A DNA stretch of 59,010 nt, from contig JAOUFJ010000015.1 of assembly GCA_029858255.1 (NCBI GenBank), positions 1 through 59,010 on the forward strand. The letters are read 5' to 3'. The translations under genes were made by a program, and so were the position numbers. Numbering within the stretch: the stretch's first letter is position 1; each line of letters opens with the position of its first letter. This DNA comes from a candidate division WOR-3 bacterium (lineage in GTDB: Bacteria > Hydrothermota > Tepidihabitantia > SM23-42). Below, in pieces: positions 26,183 through 35,254 of the stretch. A model generated the notes under the pieces. It searched no databases and had not been told where the DNA came from. It saw nothing but the letters and a program-made list of their open reading frames with translations.

Positions 26183-27577
26183 TCAGGCCGCGACAACCTT
26201 GTTGCGCCCACTCATTTTGCCTTCGTACATCGCCTTGTCCGCCTTGCCGATGAGCTCGTCGCGCGTCTTGGCATCTTCGGGGTAAGCGGCAACACCAAGC
26301 GTCACCGTGATACTGAATTTCTTGTTGCCGAATGCGTAGAACGGTTCGCGGCCGATCACCACCCTGATCCTCTCGGCAATAATCAATGCGGTTCTCTTAT
26401 CCGTGTTTGGCAAGAGAACGATATACTCGTCACCACCGTAGCGCACGATCACGTCATTCTTGCGGATAACCCTGGTCATTCTTTCACCGACAATTTTCAG
26501 GGTCTCGCTGCCAACAAGATGACCGAAATTGTCATCGACCAGCTTGAAAAAGTCGATATCCAAAAATATCAAGGAAATCCTTCCGCTTGCGTCTTTCCTC
26601 TCGATCAGAAAATTATCCAGGAATTGATTGCAGTACCGGGTGTTATACAATTGAGTGAGATCGTCGACCAGGCTCGCCTGTTCCATTTTTCTGTACAGGT
26701 TCGCCTTCTCGAGCGCTATGGTCAAATGCGCAACAACATTTTCGAATATTTCGAAATCGTCCTGCGTAAAAGATTCGCCGCCTATTTTGTTGACGACCTC
26801 CACGACCCCGATGATCCGATCACGGCTCCTCATTGGCACACAAAGCACCGACTTTGTGGTGAACTTTGTTTGCTGGTCGACCCCTGAGTAGAACCGGGGG
26901 TCTTTCGACACATCGGGAACCATCAACGACGCGCCGTACCGGGAGACCCAGCCGGCAACACCCTGCCCAATTTTCAATCTCATTCCCAGAAGTTTCTTCC
27001 CGGCTTTTCCCGAGGCCGCCTCAAAAACCAATTCTTTTGTTTTCTCATTGATCATAAGAACCGACCAACCTTCCGCGTTTATCAGATCCGCGGCTTTTGC
27101 CATGATAGTATTAAGAATCTCTTTGGGCTTGAGCGATGAATTGATCGCCTGAACCACCTCATTGAGTGTCTGCAATACCTGAACCTTTCGCTGCAGAGAC
27201 ATCACGGTCTTGCGGTTGTATATAATCTCATTTCTCCGTTGAATGGCTTTTTCCAAAACTTTCTGCAGGAAATCGATCCTATAGGGGCGAAGGAGCAATC
27301 CCGCCACGCCGGCAAAAATCGCTTTCTCCAAATTCATTACCGCACTTCGGTCGGCGACAAGTATGACAGGCACTTCCTCGTGCTGTTTCCTTAACTGATC
27401 GAGTATTGTCAATGCTGATACATCAAGTATACATATGTCACACTTCTTCTTCCGTACAATCTTACGCAACTCGCCTATGTTCGATACTGTAGTATTGCTC
27501 AATCCGAGTTGGTGAAGATGTCTGGAGAGAGTCGTAAGTCTAAGGCGGTCCGGATCGAAGACTAATGCTTCCATCAA
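26183..27577 (-). CDS. Diguanylate cyclase with receiver-like and GAF domains
   Basis: A 464-residue protein. Residues about 1-115 look like a response-regulator receiver (CDICILDVSALT, VPVILVADRSA, LLLRPYRIDFL). Residues about 145-290 form a GAF domain (TIMAKAADLINAEGWSVLMI, GQGVAGWVSRYGASLMVPDV). Residues about 300-460 form a GGDEF domain with the active motif GGDEY and an upstream RKND (RxxD) inhibitory site five residues before it, so it should make c-di-GMP under feedback. It overlaps the upstream cyclase-like gene by 4 nt and closes the ruvX-led operon. Confidence 0.9.
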   Translation of the reverse strand: MMEALVFDPDRLRLTTLSRHLHQLGLSNTTVSNIGELRKIVRKKKCDICILDVSALTILDQLRKQHEEVPVILVADRSAVMNLEKAIFAGVAGLLLRPYRIDFLQKVLEKAIQRRNEIIYNRKTVMSLQRKVQVLQTLNEVVQAINSSLKPKEILNTIMAKAADLINAEGWSVLMINEKTKELVFEAASGKAGKKLLGMRLKIGQGVAGWVSRYGASLMVPDVSKDPRFYSGVDQQTKFTTKSVLCVPMRSRDRIIGVVEVVNKIGGESFTQDDFEIFENVVAHLTIALEKANLYRKMEQASLVDDLTQLYNTRYCNQFLDNFLIERKDASGRISLIFLDIDFFKLVDDNFGHLVGSETLKIVGERMTRVIRKNDVIVRYGGDEYIVLLPNTDKRTALIIAERIRVVIGREPFYAFGNKKFSITVTLGVAAYPEDAKTRDELIGKADKAMYEGKMSGRNKVVAA

Positions 27578-29841
27578 AGAGTCAAGACTTCATATAACAT
27601 CTTAATTCTCTTGTTATCTGTATCATAGATGTTGTTGCGATCATCAATAATAAAATCGTCGATACGCGCATCCACTATCGCCTTATTCTTGTTCAACTCG
27701 CCAAGCAAATGCGCACCCTTCGGCACAACCGACACTTTGAGATCAGAGAAATTGTAGCCATGTGTCGTATCACGGAACTCCCGAAGGAGTTTACAGTATT
27801 TCTCATAATCATTCTCTTCGATCGGATACTCGAAGTTATCTGCATTAAGGACAAGGTTAACTAAAGTGGGAAGATCACATATGATAACAGACCGTCCCGG
27901 TTGTCTTTCTCTCGAATACAGATTGGCATCGGCCAGAATCGGCCCAACCAGATCGGGGTCCCCGTACGAATTCGGCGCGAAGATAACATCCTGATCAGGT
28001 ACTCCCGAAGCGATGCCGACGCCGATCCGGAAGAGGCTCTTGAACTCAGGCGGCAGCAGAGCATACGTAATACCATCCAGTTCAAGAGTTCGCTCGGCGA
28101 CATCCGCAAACCATTCCCGGTAATGCACGAAGTTCGCCCGGATAAATTCCTCTGCCCTCTGTACGATATCGCGAGCGCACAGGACCGCACGCTTTGCCGC
28201 ATCCGCGGCAGGAATTATATCACATTCACCGCCTGAACATATTGAATAACGGAGCTTGGTTCCCTTCCCGGTCACCGATTCGGTGTACAGATAATTGTAG
28301 AGAGAGCCTGAATTCTCGGAAAACCAGACCAGCCCACCGTCACCCGTGTCCTTGAGCAGAAAGCCATCATACCTCTTAACAACCTGTGCCATCTCTTTGG
28401 CGAATTTGTGTTTTATTCGCTGTTCCTTAACAGCATCGTTCAATTTGATGCCCATGTAGGAGGAACCTCTTATGTCGTATACCAATATCGTGACGCATTT
28501 TCGGTATTTACCCGCGTATTCTATAATCTCCCGCGGCTTTTCAGCAACCTTTCCTCCGAGCTCCAGAACATTCTTCCCGGTCAGGAAAACGGTCTTCAGG
28601 TTTGCCAGGTCACTGGTCACCCTCGGCGCCTCATTCTCATCTGGTGGTAAGCAGCTGACGAGATTCAAGAAACATTGTCCGACATGATCAGGTATGATCG
28701 TTTTCTTCATGAACGAATTGTAAGCATCGAGGAGCATATCTATTTCCAATTCAACCGAGATAATACCGCGCTTCTCGAATTTCTTGAGCATGGAAACGCT
28801 CCGACTCTTCTTGCGGTAGATTTCCTCCAACTCCTGTGTCACGGATTTTGTGAAGTTTCTATGTTCATCCTTTGTCAGCGGTCCAAATCTATGCATAAAG
28901 ATATACTCGCTGAAGATTTCGTATACCGGTTTCGTGACATCCAACAATCGTGTTTCCGCATAATGCTTGAGATTCTCTTCCTGCTGGAGGTTATCGAGTA
29001 TTTCTTTCTTCTTCCGCTGATAATCCTTGAGGTGATATATGTTACCTAGAAACAAACGGTCCAACCTCGAGAAGAGATTGGAGACTTTCTGAGTTATCAC
29101 GTTGGTGTCGGCATCCTGGGACACATCCTTATCGACGATCTCGTGCAACCCTTGATTTGTTTCAAGGAAGAGTCCTTCGAGTTGTTCTTTTATCCGGAAT
29201 GAATACAGGTCAATTGTCTTGAGTTCCTCCTCTGATTTGCTTCTGACATCACGGAGAATGACCGAGAGCTTCCTGATCAACTTGGCAAGGGATGTTGCCG
29301 ACAGGTAATTAAGATAGATTGCCGGTATTTTCTCGGCAGCATCTTTCATGCCGGTAATCCCAAGACGCTCCACGTCAGAGAGTAGATCGGGCAGAAGAGT
29401 TTCGACACGCGCCCCGATGATGCTCTTGTGCACGGCCAAGAATATATCGTGCGCAAGTGAAACCTCGCGCATATCCTTGGTGTATTCGTTTATCTGCTTC
29501 CTATTGGTTGCCTGCTCGATTATTGCCACCACTTCCTTCGGACATTTTTCGATCAACGCCTCGGGGATGGGCATACCTCTCTTCTTATGTCCTATGAACA
29601 GTGGCAGTTCAAAACCTTCATATTCGTTGATCTTGTGCCCCAGTTCGAGTATAAAATTGCGGCGATTCTGGAAGACTTTGATCGGTGCCTTTGACATTCC
29701 CAGACATGCTAAACCTTGTTCGATCGCCGAAAGACTCTCAGTGTATCTTTGCTCACCGACAAATCTCTGCCCGACCATGGCGAAGTAGTTGCTCTGCTCT
29801 TCCATGTAATCCTGAAGGTTGCTGACCTTATGCGTGTTCAT
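27574..29841 (-). CDS. Large nucleotidyl-cyclase-like protein, copy 2
   Basis: A 755-residue protein. The first 450 residues are mostly helical with no recognised domain. A class III cyclase-like domain starts near residue 448: VYDIRGSS carries the first metal Asp (456) and LKDTGDGGLVWF carries the second (501) with the purine-reading Lys position filled. The 45-residue separation fits class III cyclases. Further on, FRIGVGIASG matches the family, but the usual D-x-x-G-x-x-V-N-x-A-x-R block reads DLVGPILADANLYSR. It is paralogous to the next upstream gene and overlaps both neighbours by 4 nt. Activity and product (cAMP or cGMP) are unproven. Confidence 0.75.
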   Translation of the reverse strand: MNTHKVSNLQDYMEEQSNYFAMVGQRFVGEQRYTESLSAIEQGLACLGMSKAPIKVFQNRRNFILELGHKINEYEGFELPLFIGHKKRGMPIPEALIEKCPKEVVAIIEQATNRKQINEYTKDMREVSLAHDIFLAVHKSIIGARVETLLPDLLSDVERLGITGMKDAAEKIPAIYLNYLSATSLAKLIRKLSVILRDVRSKSEEELKTIDLYSFRIKEQLEGLFLETNQGLHEIVDKDVSQDADTNVITQKVSNLFSRLDRLFLGNIYHLKDYQRKKKEILDNLQQEENLKHYAETRLLDVTKPVYEIFSEYIFMHRFGPLTKDEHRNFTKSVTQELEEIYRKKSRSVSMLKKFEKRGIISVELEIDMLLDAYNSFMKKTIIPDHVGQCFLNLVSCLPPDENEAPRVTSDLANLKTVFLTGKNVLELGGKVAEKPREIIEYAGKYRKCVTILVYDIRGSSYMGIKLNDAVKEQRIKHKFAKEMAQVVKRYDGFLLKDTGDGGLVWFSENSGSLYNYLYTESVTGKGTKLRYSICSGGECDIIPAADAAKRAVLCARDIVQRAEEFIRANFVHYREWFADVAERTLELDGITYALLPPEFKSLFRIGVGIASGVPDQDVIFAPNSYGDPDLVGPILADANLYSRERQPGRSVIICDLPTLVNLVLNADNFEYPIEENDYEKYCKLLREFRDTTHGYNFSDLKVSVVPKGAHLLGELNKNKAIVDARIDDFIIDDRNNIYDTDNKRIKMLYEVLTL

Positions 29842-32255
29842 CTGGAGATCTCCGTATGAATCTCGAAGAGCAATTTAGACCGCTCCACTTTTTCAAGCTG
29901 AATATCAGTACTTTCGTCGATTACGATATCGCTGTCGTCGAGTACAATTTTCAGGTTATCTGTATCCGCCATCTCCCGTCCGAATTTGGCCGCGAATATT
30001 TTGTGCAGATCAAAGATAAAACCCTTACGCGTTGCCCGTTGCCTGATCCAGTATTCCAATCCCTGTTGTATATTCAACTGTACCGGATCGATACGCAAAC
30101 CCGCTTCGCTCAAGAATGAAAAACGCTCAACATTCAGCAGAATGTTGTATACTGTTGCATCGTCACAGATAACAGTCGACTTGCCTTTTGCTTTGACTGC
30201 GGAATACAGATTCGCCTCCCGGACAAGCATCCCGGTCAAATCGTACTCACCAAAAGCATTCTTTTCTAGATATAGCTCACGCGGATAATGACCCGAGGCG
30301 ATACCGATCCCTACCTGAAAGATTGCCTGATATGATGGTGGCAACGTAGCGTAAGTCGCTCCCTCAAAATCAATTTCGCGTTCTTCCGCTTCACGGAACC
30401 AATCATGATATCGATGTAGGTTCCTCTGGACAAAAAGCTTGGCTTCCTGGACCATTTCAATAGCACAGCGGACTGCGGGCAGCATGCTGCCGGACTCAGG
30501 TTTCAAGGTTTTCTCATCCTTTATGTCATAGTGGTTTTTCGCAAAGAAGATCACACCACCATCGCCGGTATCCTTTACGGGAATGCCTCCGTACTTTTCG
30601 GCGACGTAAAGCATCGATTCCTGGAAGAGATTCCTGATCGCGCTTTCCTTCTCGGCATTCTTTAATTTTGCACCCATAAATGTCGAGCCTCTTATGTCAT
30701 ATACTAATACAGATACGAGGTTTTTATAGCGCTCAACGTTGACATCAGAAACAGGCCCCTCGGACGGCACAATGTTCACATCCTTTTCAATCATCGAAAC
30801 CCGACCGGACAGCGCTTCCTCGCCGAGGTAACGGATTCCCTCGGCGGTCATCATGTCAGAGAGCTTGGGGTAATAATCAACCAACTCTTCCAACAGGATA
30901 CACTTCACAAGCGGCGTGATGATTTCATCAACGATTTTCGCGAACTTACCGATTATTAGCTGGCTATCATATTTCTCCTTGAGCAGTGCAGGGGTTCTGT
31001 ACTGATTCATCAATTGCTGAGCGGCCTCGTCACTTCTCAGATCGTTCAACGCGTCCCTGATTATGAGCTGAAGCTGATCCTCTCCAATTTTCTCATTTCT
31101 GTGCAGCACCTGCATAATATACGGATCCCATTCGTTCTTCACGACCAGCCCGCTAATATCAGCGGGCTTGTAGCGCATGATCTCCTTGAGATTGTTCTCC
31201 CTGTCGAGGCACTCCTGATACTCCCATTTCAATATCTTCAGATCGTAGGCATTACCGATCACCGAACGGTGCAACCTCTTCACCATGTTCTCAATGGCTT
31301 CTTCAGTGGAGAAATCCTCGGCGAGATTGATTAAACTATCGCTCATGATGTTCGTCGTTTCGCTTATCTTTCTCCGGATATTCTGCATTTTTTCGCTGAT
31401 ACTCCGTTTCTTTTCCGTGATATCCGCCATCAACCTGCGACCGCGCATCTGTAGCGCATCGATGATGAGCGTGAGCGCGCTATCGTCGGGAAAGAAAAAC
31501 CGGGATTTGAATATTTCACCTATCGATTTCTTATTGAAGGACGGTAGTTTGCCCAATGCATCCACGATATTTTTCGTTTCATCTGTGTAATAGTAGCGGA
31601 CCAGTCCCTTCATTATGGCACTGAATACCGGTTCGGGCAAACCCTTTTTCATGAAGCTCGGGTTCAGGACTTTCATCATATCAAAGTAACTGGTCTTCGG
31701 CACGAAAGGTACGTGTTCATATGAATCGATTATTATGTTGTCGACGACCACGGTTCGCTTGGTAAGTGAGTTTCTTATATAGTTGAACAGTTGATTGACG
31801 ACAGCCCCGAACCTTTCCGACACAGCAATTTTGGTTTCGGCGGATTCGGCGAGCAGCTTGCGCGTAAGGATATCACGAAGCAACTTCCGATTGGCGATCT
31901 CGAATACTACAACATTAGAACTAACGCCCTGAACAAAATCCTGATAAATGTTGAAAATATGTTTGCTATATCTTTCGAAAAAATGTTCCCACTGATCTAT
32001 CTGTGATTCATCCTCGAGAAACTTTATGTAATTAGAGACAAAATCACCCTGGAGGGTAAAAATCCTTCTTCCCAGATACACAAGTTCTTTGCCATTATTA
32101 CTCTCTAGTTTCTCGATGAAAGGATCGCGTCTCGTGATCCGCTTGAGCACAGAGAAGTATCGCGTGAAATTTGCGTTATCGCGATACGTAGCATGCAGTT
32201 TTTCGTAGTATGGAGTTTCGTGAATTACTCTATCCTCTATTCCTTTATCGATCAT
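29838..32255 (-). CDS. Large nucleotidyl-cyclase-like protein, copy 1
   Basis: An 805-residue paralogue of the following gene. The N-terminal 510 residues are predominantly helical, probably with coiled-coil parts (KKRSISEKMQNIRRKISETT). The cyclase-like domain shows VYDIRGSTF with metal Asp520 and VKDTGDGGVIFF with Asp565, again 45 residues apart, then FQVGIGIASG. The downstream block reads DLTGMLVREANLYSAVKAKG, lacking an Arg four residues after the Asn, whereas copy 2 has one. This may make copy 1 a regulatory partner in a heterodimer (inference). It follows mltG with a 4-nt overlap. No membrane segment is apparent. Confidence 0.75.
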   Translation of the reverse strand: MIDKGIEDRVIHETPYYEKLHATYRDNANFTRYFSVLKRITRRDPFIEKLESNNGKELVYLGRRIFTLQGDFVSNYIKFLEDESQIDQWEHFFERYSKHIFNIYQDFVQGVSSNVVVFEIANRKLLRDILTRKLLAESAETKIAVSERFGAVVNQLFNYIRNSLTKRTVVVDNIIIDSYEHVPFVPKTSYFDMMKVLNPSFMKKGLPEPVFSAIMKGLVRYYYTDETKNIVDALGKLPSFNKKSIGEIFKSRFFFPDDSALTLIIDALQMRGRRLMADITEKKRSISEKMQNIRRKISETTNIMSDSLINLAEDFSTEEAIENMVKRLHRSVIGNAYDLKILKWEYQECLDRENNLKEIMRYKPADISGLVVKNEWDPYIMQVLHRNEKIGEDQLQLIIRDALNDLRSDEAAQQLMNQYRTPALLKEKYDSQLIIGKFAKIVDEIITPLVKCILLEELVDYYPKLSDMMTAEGIRYLGEEALSGRVSMIEKDVNIVPSEGPVSDVNVERYKNLVSVLVYDIRGSTFMGAKLKNAEKESAIRNLFQESMLYVAEKYGGIPVKDTGDGGVIFFAKNHYDIKDEKTLKPESGSMLPAVRCAIEMVQEAKLFVQRNLHRYHDWFREAEEREIDFEGATYATLPPSYQAIFQVGIGIASGHYPRELYLEKNAFGEYDLTGMLVREANLYSAVKAKGKSTVICDDATVYNILLNVERFSFLSEAGLRIDPVQLNIQQGLEYWIRQRATRKGFIFDLHKIFAAKFGREMADTDNLKIVLDDSDIVIDESTDIQLEKVERSKLLFEIHTEISR

Positions 32256-33208
32256 TGGTACCGGTCCTTTGCGAGGGCGTGTTCCCGATAAGTCCGGGAA
32301 AAATGATGCCGTCCATCACCCCTTGCCACGAAGTAAAGGTAATCAACATCGGCTGGCGTTATTGCTGCCTTTATTGAACTCTCACCCGGCGAGCATATCG
32401 GCCCTGGAGGCAGTCCAAGATGCAGATATGTATTGTATGGTGAGCTAATTTTGAGGTCTTGGTCGGTTAGTTTCTGTTTGGAAACGGGATTTTCGGCCGT
32501 TTTCAAAATGTAAAAGATCGTCGCGCACGACTCCAGCGGCCTGTTTGAATTCAGACGGTTCAAAAACACACGGGCGATGATCGGCCTCTCCTCTTCATAT
32601 TTTGCTTCCCTTTCCACAATCGACGCCAGAATAACGGCCCGGTGCAAAGAATCAGCACTTTTGAGCCCGTATTTCGGAACCCGGCGCAGAAAGTTGCGAA
32701 CCATCATCGTGATCACCGCTTCCTCGCTCTGCATGACGCTGAGAGAATAGGTATCAGGGAAAAGATAACCCTCAAGCGACCTCATGTTCAATCCGAGCGC
32801 ATCGATCAGGCTGTCATCGCTGCACAATTGGATGAACCGTGTATAATCAACCAATCCGTGATCAGCGAGGATCTGTCCGGTTTCGCGTATTGTCGAGCCC
32901 TCTGGTATCGTGACGATTATCTCAGATCTTCCACCACTCCTGAGCTGGTTGATCAAATATAGAGGATTTTTGTACTTGTACAGTTCGTAGGTGCCCGCTT
33001 TTAGCTGTCTCTCCTGTCCCGAAACTTTCAACCAGAACAAGAATTCGTCTACGTTCCGGACAATATTTTGATCTGCGAGGAAGACCGCGATCTCCCGCGC
33101 GCTCGCATTGTCCGGGATCGTAACTTCGGTCCGTCCCAGGGTCAAGGGCTGCCACCAAGCCACGAGAATCAACAATACGAGTGTAAATATCAGCAATCTC
33201 TTGTTCAT
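32252..33208 (-). CDS. mltG: Endolytic peptidoglycan transglycosylase
   Basis: A 318-residue membrane-anchored YceG-like protein. An N-terminal membrane helix (RLLIFTLVLLILVAWW) precedes a LysM-like region (VTIPEGSTIRETGQIL) and the catalytic domain, where AVILASIVEREAKY contains the catalytic Glu (199) and NRPLESCATIFYIL and YNTYLHLGLPPGPICSPG are family signatures. MltG cuts nascent glycan strands and sets their length. It overlaps ruvX and the cyclase-like gene by 4 nt each. The ruvX-mltG pairing is common in bacteria; the cyclase genes behind it are not. Confidence 0.93.
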   Translation of the reverse strand: MNKRLLIFTLVLLILVAWWQPLTLGRTEVTIPDNASAREIAVFLADQNIVRNVDEFLFWLKVSGQERQLKAGTYELYKYKNPLYLINQLRSGGRSEIIVTIPEGSTIRETGQILADHGLVDYTRFIQLCSDDSLIDALGLNMRSLEGYLFPDTYSLSVMQSEEAVITMMVRNFLRRVPKYGLKSADSLHRAVILASIVEREAKYEEERPIIARVFLNRLNSNRPLESCATIFYILKTAENPVSKQKLTDQDLKISSPYNTYLHLGLPPGPICSPGESSIKAAITPADVDYLYFVARGDGRHHFSRTYREHALAKDRYQ

Positions 33209-33615
33209 GACCGCCTTGTGAGCAGGTATTCTTCAAGCATGAGCGAAGCAGCAACGCGGTCGATGTCCCCTTTCTTCATGCTCAATCCGGCCTCTTTGAA
33301 TTTGTTAACCGCATATTTGCTCAGATAGCGTTCGTCCCATTTTTCAACGTCGATATCGAGCTGGCGCTTTAGCCTCTTTATGAAACGTTCGATCTGACGG
33401 CTGATCTCTGTAGGCTCGCCACGCATCGAGACTGGATTTCCCACAATTATCAGACCTACGTTGTTTTCATCTACGATACACTTAAGTCGTTTTATTAAAT
33501 CAGCAACCGACTTCGGTTTTATCGTCAACAGCGGTTGGGGTATTGTGCACAACGGATCGGTAATGGCCACGCCGACCCTTTTCTGACCGTAATCGATTGC
33601 CATAATTCTCGTCAT
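33205..33615 (-). CDS. ruvX: RuvX/YqgF-family Holliday-junction resolvase or pre-16S rRNA nuclease
   Basis: A 136-residue RNase H-fold protein. The first strand reads IMAIDYGQKRVGVAITDP with the catalytic Asp, the second LIIVGNPVSMRGEPTE with the following EISRQIERF, and the last acidic site is in KGDIDRVAASLMLEEYL. YqgF proteins process the 5' end of 16S rRNA; a Holliday-junction role is also proposed. It is the first gene of the operon with mltG, two cyclase-like genes and a GGDEF gene. The start lies 10 nt after the -10 box, so the leader is at most about 4 nt. Confidence 0.92.
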   Translation of the reverse strand: MTRIMAIDYGQKRVGVAITDPLCTIPQPLLTIKPKSVADLIKRLKCIVDENNVGLIIVGNPVSMRGEPTEISRQIERFIKRLKRQLDIDVEKWDERYLSKYAVNKFKEAGLSMKKGDIDRVAASLMLEEYLLTRRS

Positions 33616-33625
33616 GTTTTCACAA

Positions 33626-33653
33626 ATTATACCGATATATTTATTTCTGTCAA
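33626..33653 (-). promoter_or_regulatory. Sigma70-type promoter of ruvX operon (near-leaderless)
   Basis: Minus-strand TTGACA (33653-33648), 16-bp spacer, TATAAT (33631-33626). Start near 33619, about 4 nt before ATG 33615. Confidence 0.75.
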
Positions 33654-33659
33654 TATTTA

Positions 33660-33687
33660 TTGACTTTGAACACTATATTTGTAGAAT
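33660..33687 (+). promoter_or_regulatory. Sigma70-type promoter of ubiA operon (leaderless)
   Basis: TTGACT (33660-33665), 16-bp spacer, TAGAAT (33682-33687). Start near 33694, on the GTG at 33693. Its -35 lies 6 bp from the divergent ruvX -35. Confidence 0.65.
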
Positions 33688-33692
33688 ATGTT

Positions 33693-34505
33693 GTGGCATA
33701 TTTACGCATTATTCGTCCGGTGAACTGTATCATTACTTCCATATCTGTACTGGTCGGTGGGTGGATAGCAAAAGAAATCTTCCTGTCGGGCAATCTAGTC
33801 ATAGCCGCGCTCATCGGTTTTGCCGTATGCGCCTTTGGCAACCTCATAAACGACATCAAAGACATAGAAATAGACCGAATCAACAATCCAACGCGCCCCC
33901 TTCCATCGGGCAAAGTGAAGAAGAATTTTATCTGGCTCATGGCGTTCGCATCCATGATTGGCTCGGCGATAGCCTCTTTTTTTCTGGGGACAATTCCATT
34001 TCTGGTCGTAATTGCGGCGATTATTCTGCTCATCTTCTATTCCGTATATCTGAAGAAAACCGTCTTCGGCAATATCACCGTGGCTTTAATTGCGGGACTC
34101 AGTTTCATTTTTGGAGGGGTTGTAGCCAATAATATTCTGTCTATTGTCCCCGCGATATTTTCAATATTGATCCATATGCCGCGCGAAATCCTGAAGGATG
34201 TGATCGATATGAAGGGCGACAGAATGACCGGCGCCGTTACGCTTCCGATCCTGGTAGGCCCCATGCAGGCGTACAACATCAGCGCCATCTTCCTGAGCGT
34301 CTTGTGTCTGATGCTTCCCATACCGTACATCACCGGTATACTTGACGCGACATATATCATCATCATCCTTGCCGGAGCATACCCTCTGCTTATCTATATC
34401 ATATGGCGGCTTCTGAAAAAACCACCCGCCAGCGCATTGCACCTCATCAGCAATCTCATCAAAGCATCTATGATCGTGGGATTGCTGGCAATGATCATTT
34501 CATGA
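33693..34505 (+). CDS. UbiA-family prenyltransferase, geranylgeranylglycerol-phosphate geranylgeranyltransferase-like
   Basis: A membrane prenyltransferase with eight or so helices. The first Asp-rich motif is FGNLINDIKDIEIDRINNPTRPLPSG and the second is PREILKDVIDMKGDRMTGAVTLPI, the exact type of archaeal digeranylgeranylglyceryl-phosphate synthase, which adds the second geranylgeranyl chain in archaeal ether lipids. FCB-group bacteria are reported to carry such genes. The frame reaches TTG 33660, but that TTG is part of the -35 box, so I use GTG 33693, giving MAYLRIIRPVNC and 270 residues. It overlaps uppP by 4 nt. A menaquinone or heme role is the alternative. Confidence 0.8.
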   Translation: MAYLRIIRPVNCIITSISVLVGGWIAKEIFLSGNLVIAALIGFAVCAFGNLINDIKDIEIDRINNPTRPLPSGKVKKNFIWLMAFASMIGSAIASFFLGTIPFLVVIAAIILLIFYSVYLKKTVFGNITVALIAGLSFIFGGVVANNILSIVPAIFSILIHMPREILKDVIDMKGDRMTGAVTLPILVGPMQAYNISAIFLSVLCLMLPIPYITGILDATYIIIILAGAYPLLIYIIWRLLKKPPASALHLISNLIKASMIVGLLAMIIS

Positions 34506-35254
34506 TCAAAACGGTAATATTGGGAATCGTTCAGGGACTTACCGAGTTTCTGCCTGTTTCGAGCTCTGGACATCTTGCCATTTTAGAGAATATGCTCGGT
34601 ATCACCGAACCGATGACCATTGCGGTATTTCTGCATTTCGGCACTTTCATTGCTATCATCGTCTTTTTCTTCAAACCACTCAGAGAACTTGTTCAAGGAA
34701 TCCTCACCGGCGACCGCGAGAGTATCTCTTATGCCGGTAAAATTATCGTCGGCACCATCCCGATTGTGGCTGCCGGGATATTCTTCAGATCATGGGTTGC
34801 CGGAGCTTTCAATAACACGAATGTTGTTGCCGTCCTGCTTGGTGTAACAGGTGCGGTTGTACTACTAACTGGTGTAGTAACTAAGAAACAAAAGCAAGTA
34901 ACCATGACCTCGGCGATATGGATCGGTATTGGCCAGATGCTCGCGATTCTACCGGGCATATCCAGGTCGGGAATGACGATTTCGGCCGGGATGTTTTCGG
35001 GAACAGCTCCGGAGCGCGCCTTCCGTTTTTCTTTTCTTCTGGCCATCCCGGCGATTCTCGGCGCCAACCTCTTCGAATTGAGAAACGTATCGGACATCAC
35101 CAACCTGCCCGAATTAATGATCGGCACGCTTTGCAGTTTTGTTAGCGGGCTAGCAGCCTTGTCGGTTCTACGGCGCACAGTATACAGGAGATTTCATCTC
35201 TTCGGCATTTATTGCCTGATTATTAGTGTAACACTACTGATATTTCAACCATGA
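34502..35254 (+). CDS. uppP: Undecaprenyl-diphosphate phosphatase
   Basis: A 250-residue membrane protein of the BacA/UppP family that recycles undecaprenyl diphosphate for peptidoglycan and other glycan synthesis. The signatures are GLTEFLPVSSSGHLAIL near the N-terminus and LPGISRSGMTISAGMF. ATG 34502 overlaps the ubiA stop (ATGA); the longer frame from 34403 runs inside ubiA and is not used. Its pairing with a polyprenyl transferase makes an isoprenoid-lipid operon. The stop overlaps the following peptidase start by 4 nt. Confidence 0.94.
   Translation: MIKTVILGIVQGLTEFLPVSSSGHLAILENMLGITEPMTIAVFLHFGTFIAIIVFFFKPLRELVQGILTGDRESISYAGKIIVGTIPIVAAGIFFRSWVAGAFNNTNVVAVLLGVTGAVVLLTGVVTKKQKQVTMTSAIWIGIGQMLAILPGISRSGMTISAGMFSGTAPERAFRFSFLLAIPAILGANLFELRNVSDITNLPELMIGTLCSFVSGLAALSVLRRTVYRRFHLFGIYCLIISVTLLIFQP

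Noticed and set aside
26072-26887. 271-residue plus-strand open frame opposite the GGDEF gene
   Set aside because: Shadow of a gene with intact receiver, GAF and GGDEF motifs.
33660-33692. TTG 33660 as the ubiA start
   Set aside because: It coincides with the -35 box of the ubiA promoter, so it would not be in the transcript.
33614-34132. 172-residue plus-strand open frame overlapping ubiA
   Set aside because: Different frame from the ubiA protein; it crosses both promoters and has no recognisable domain.
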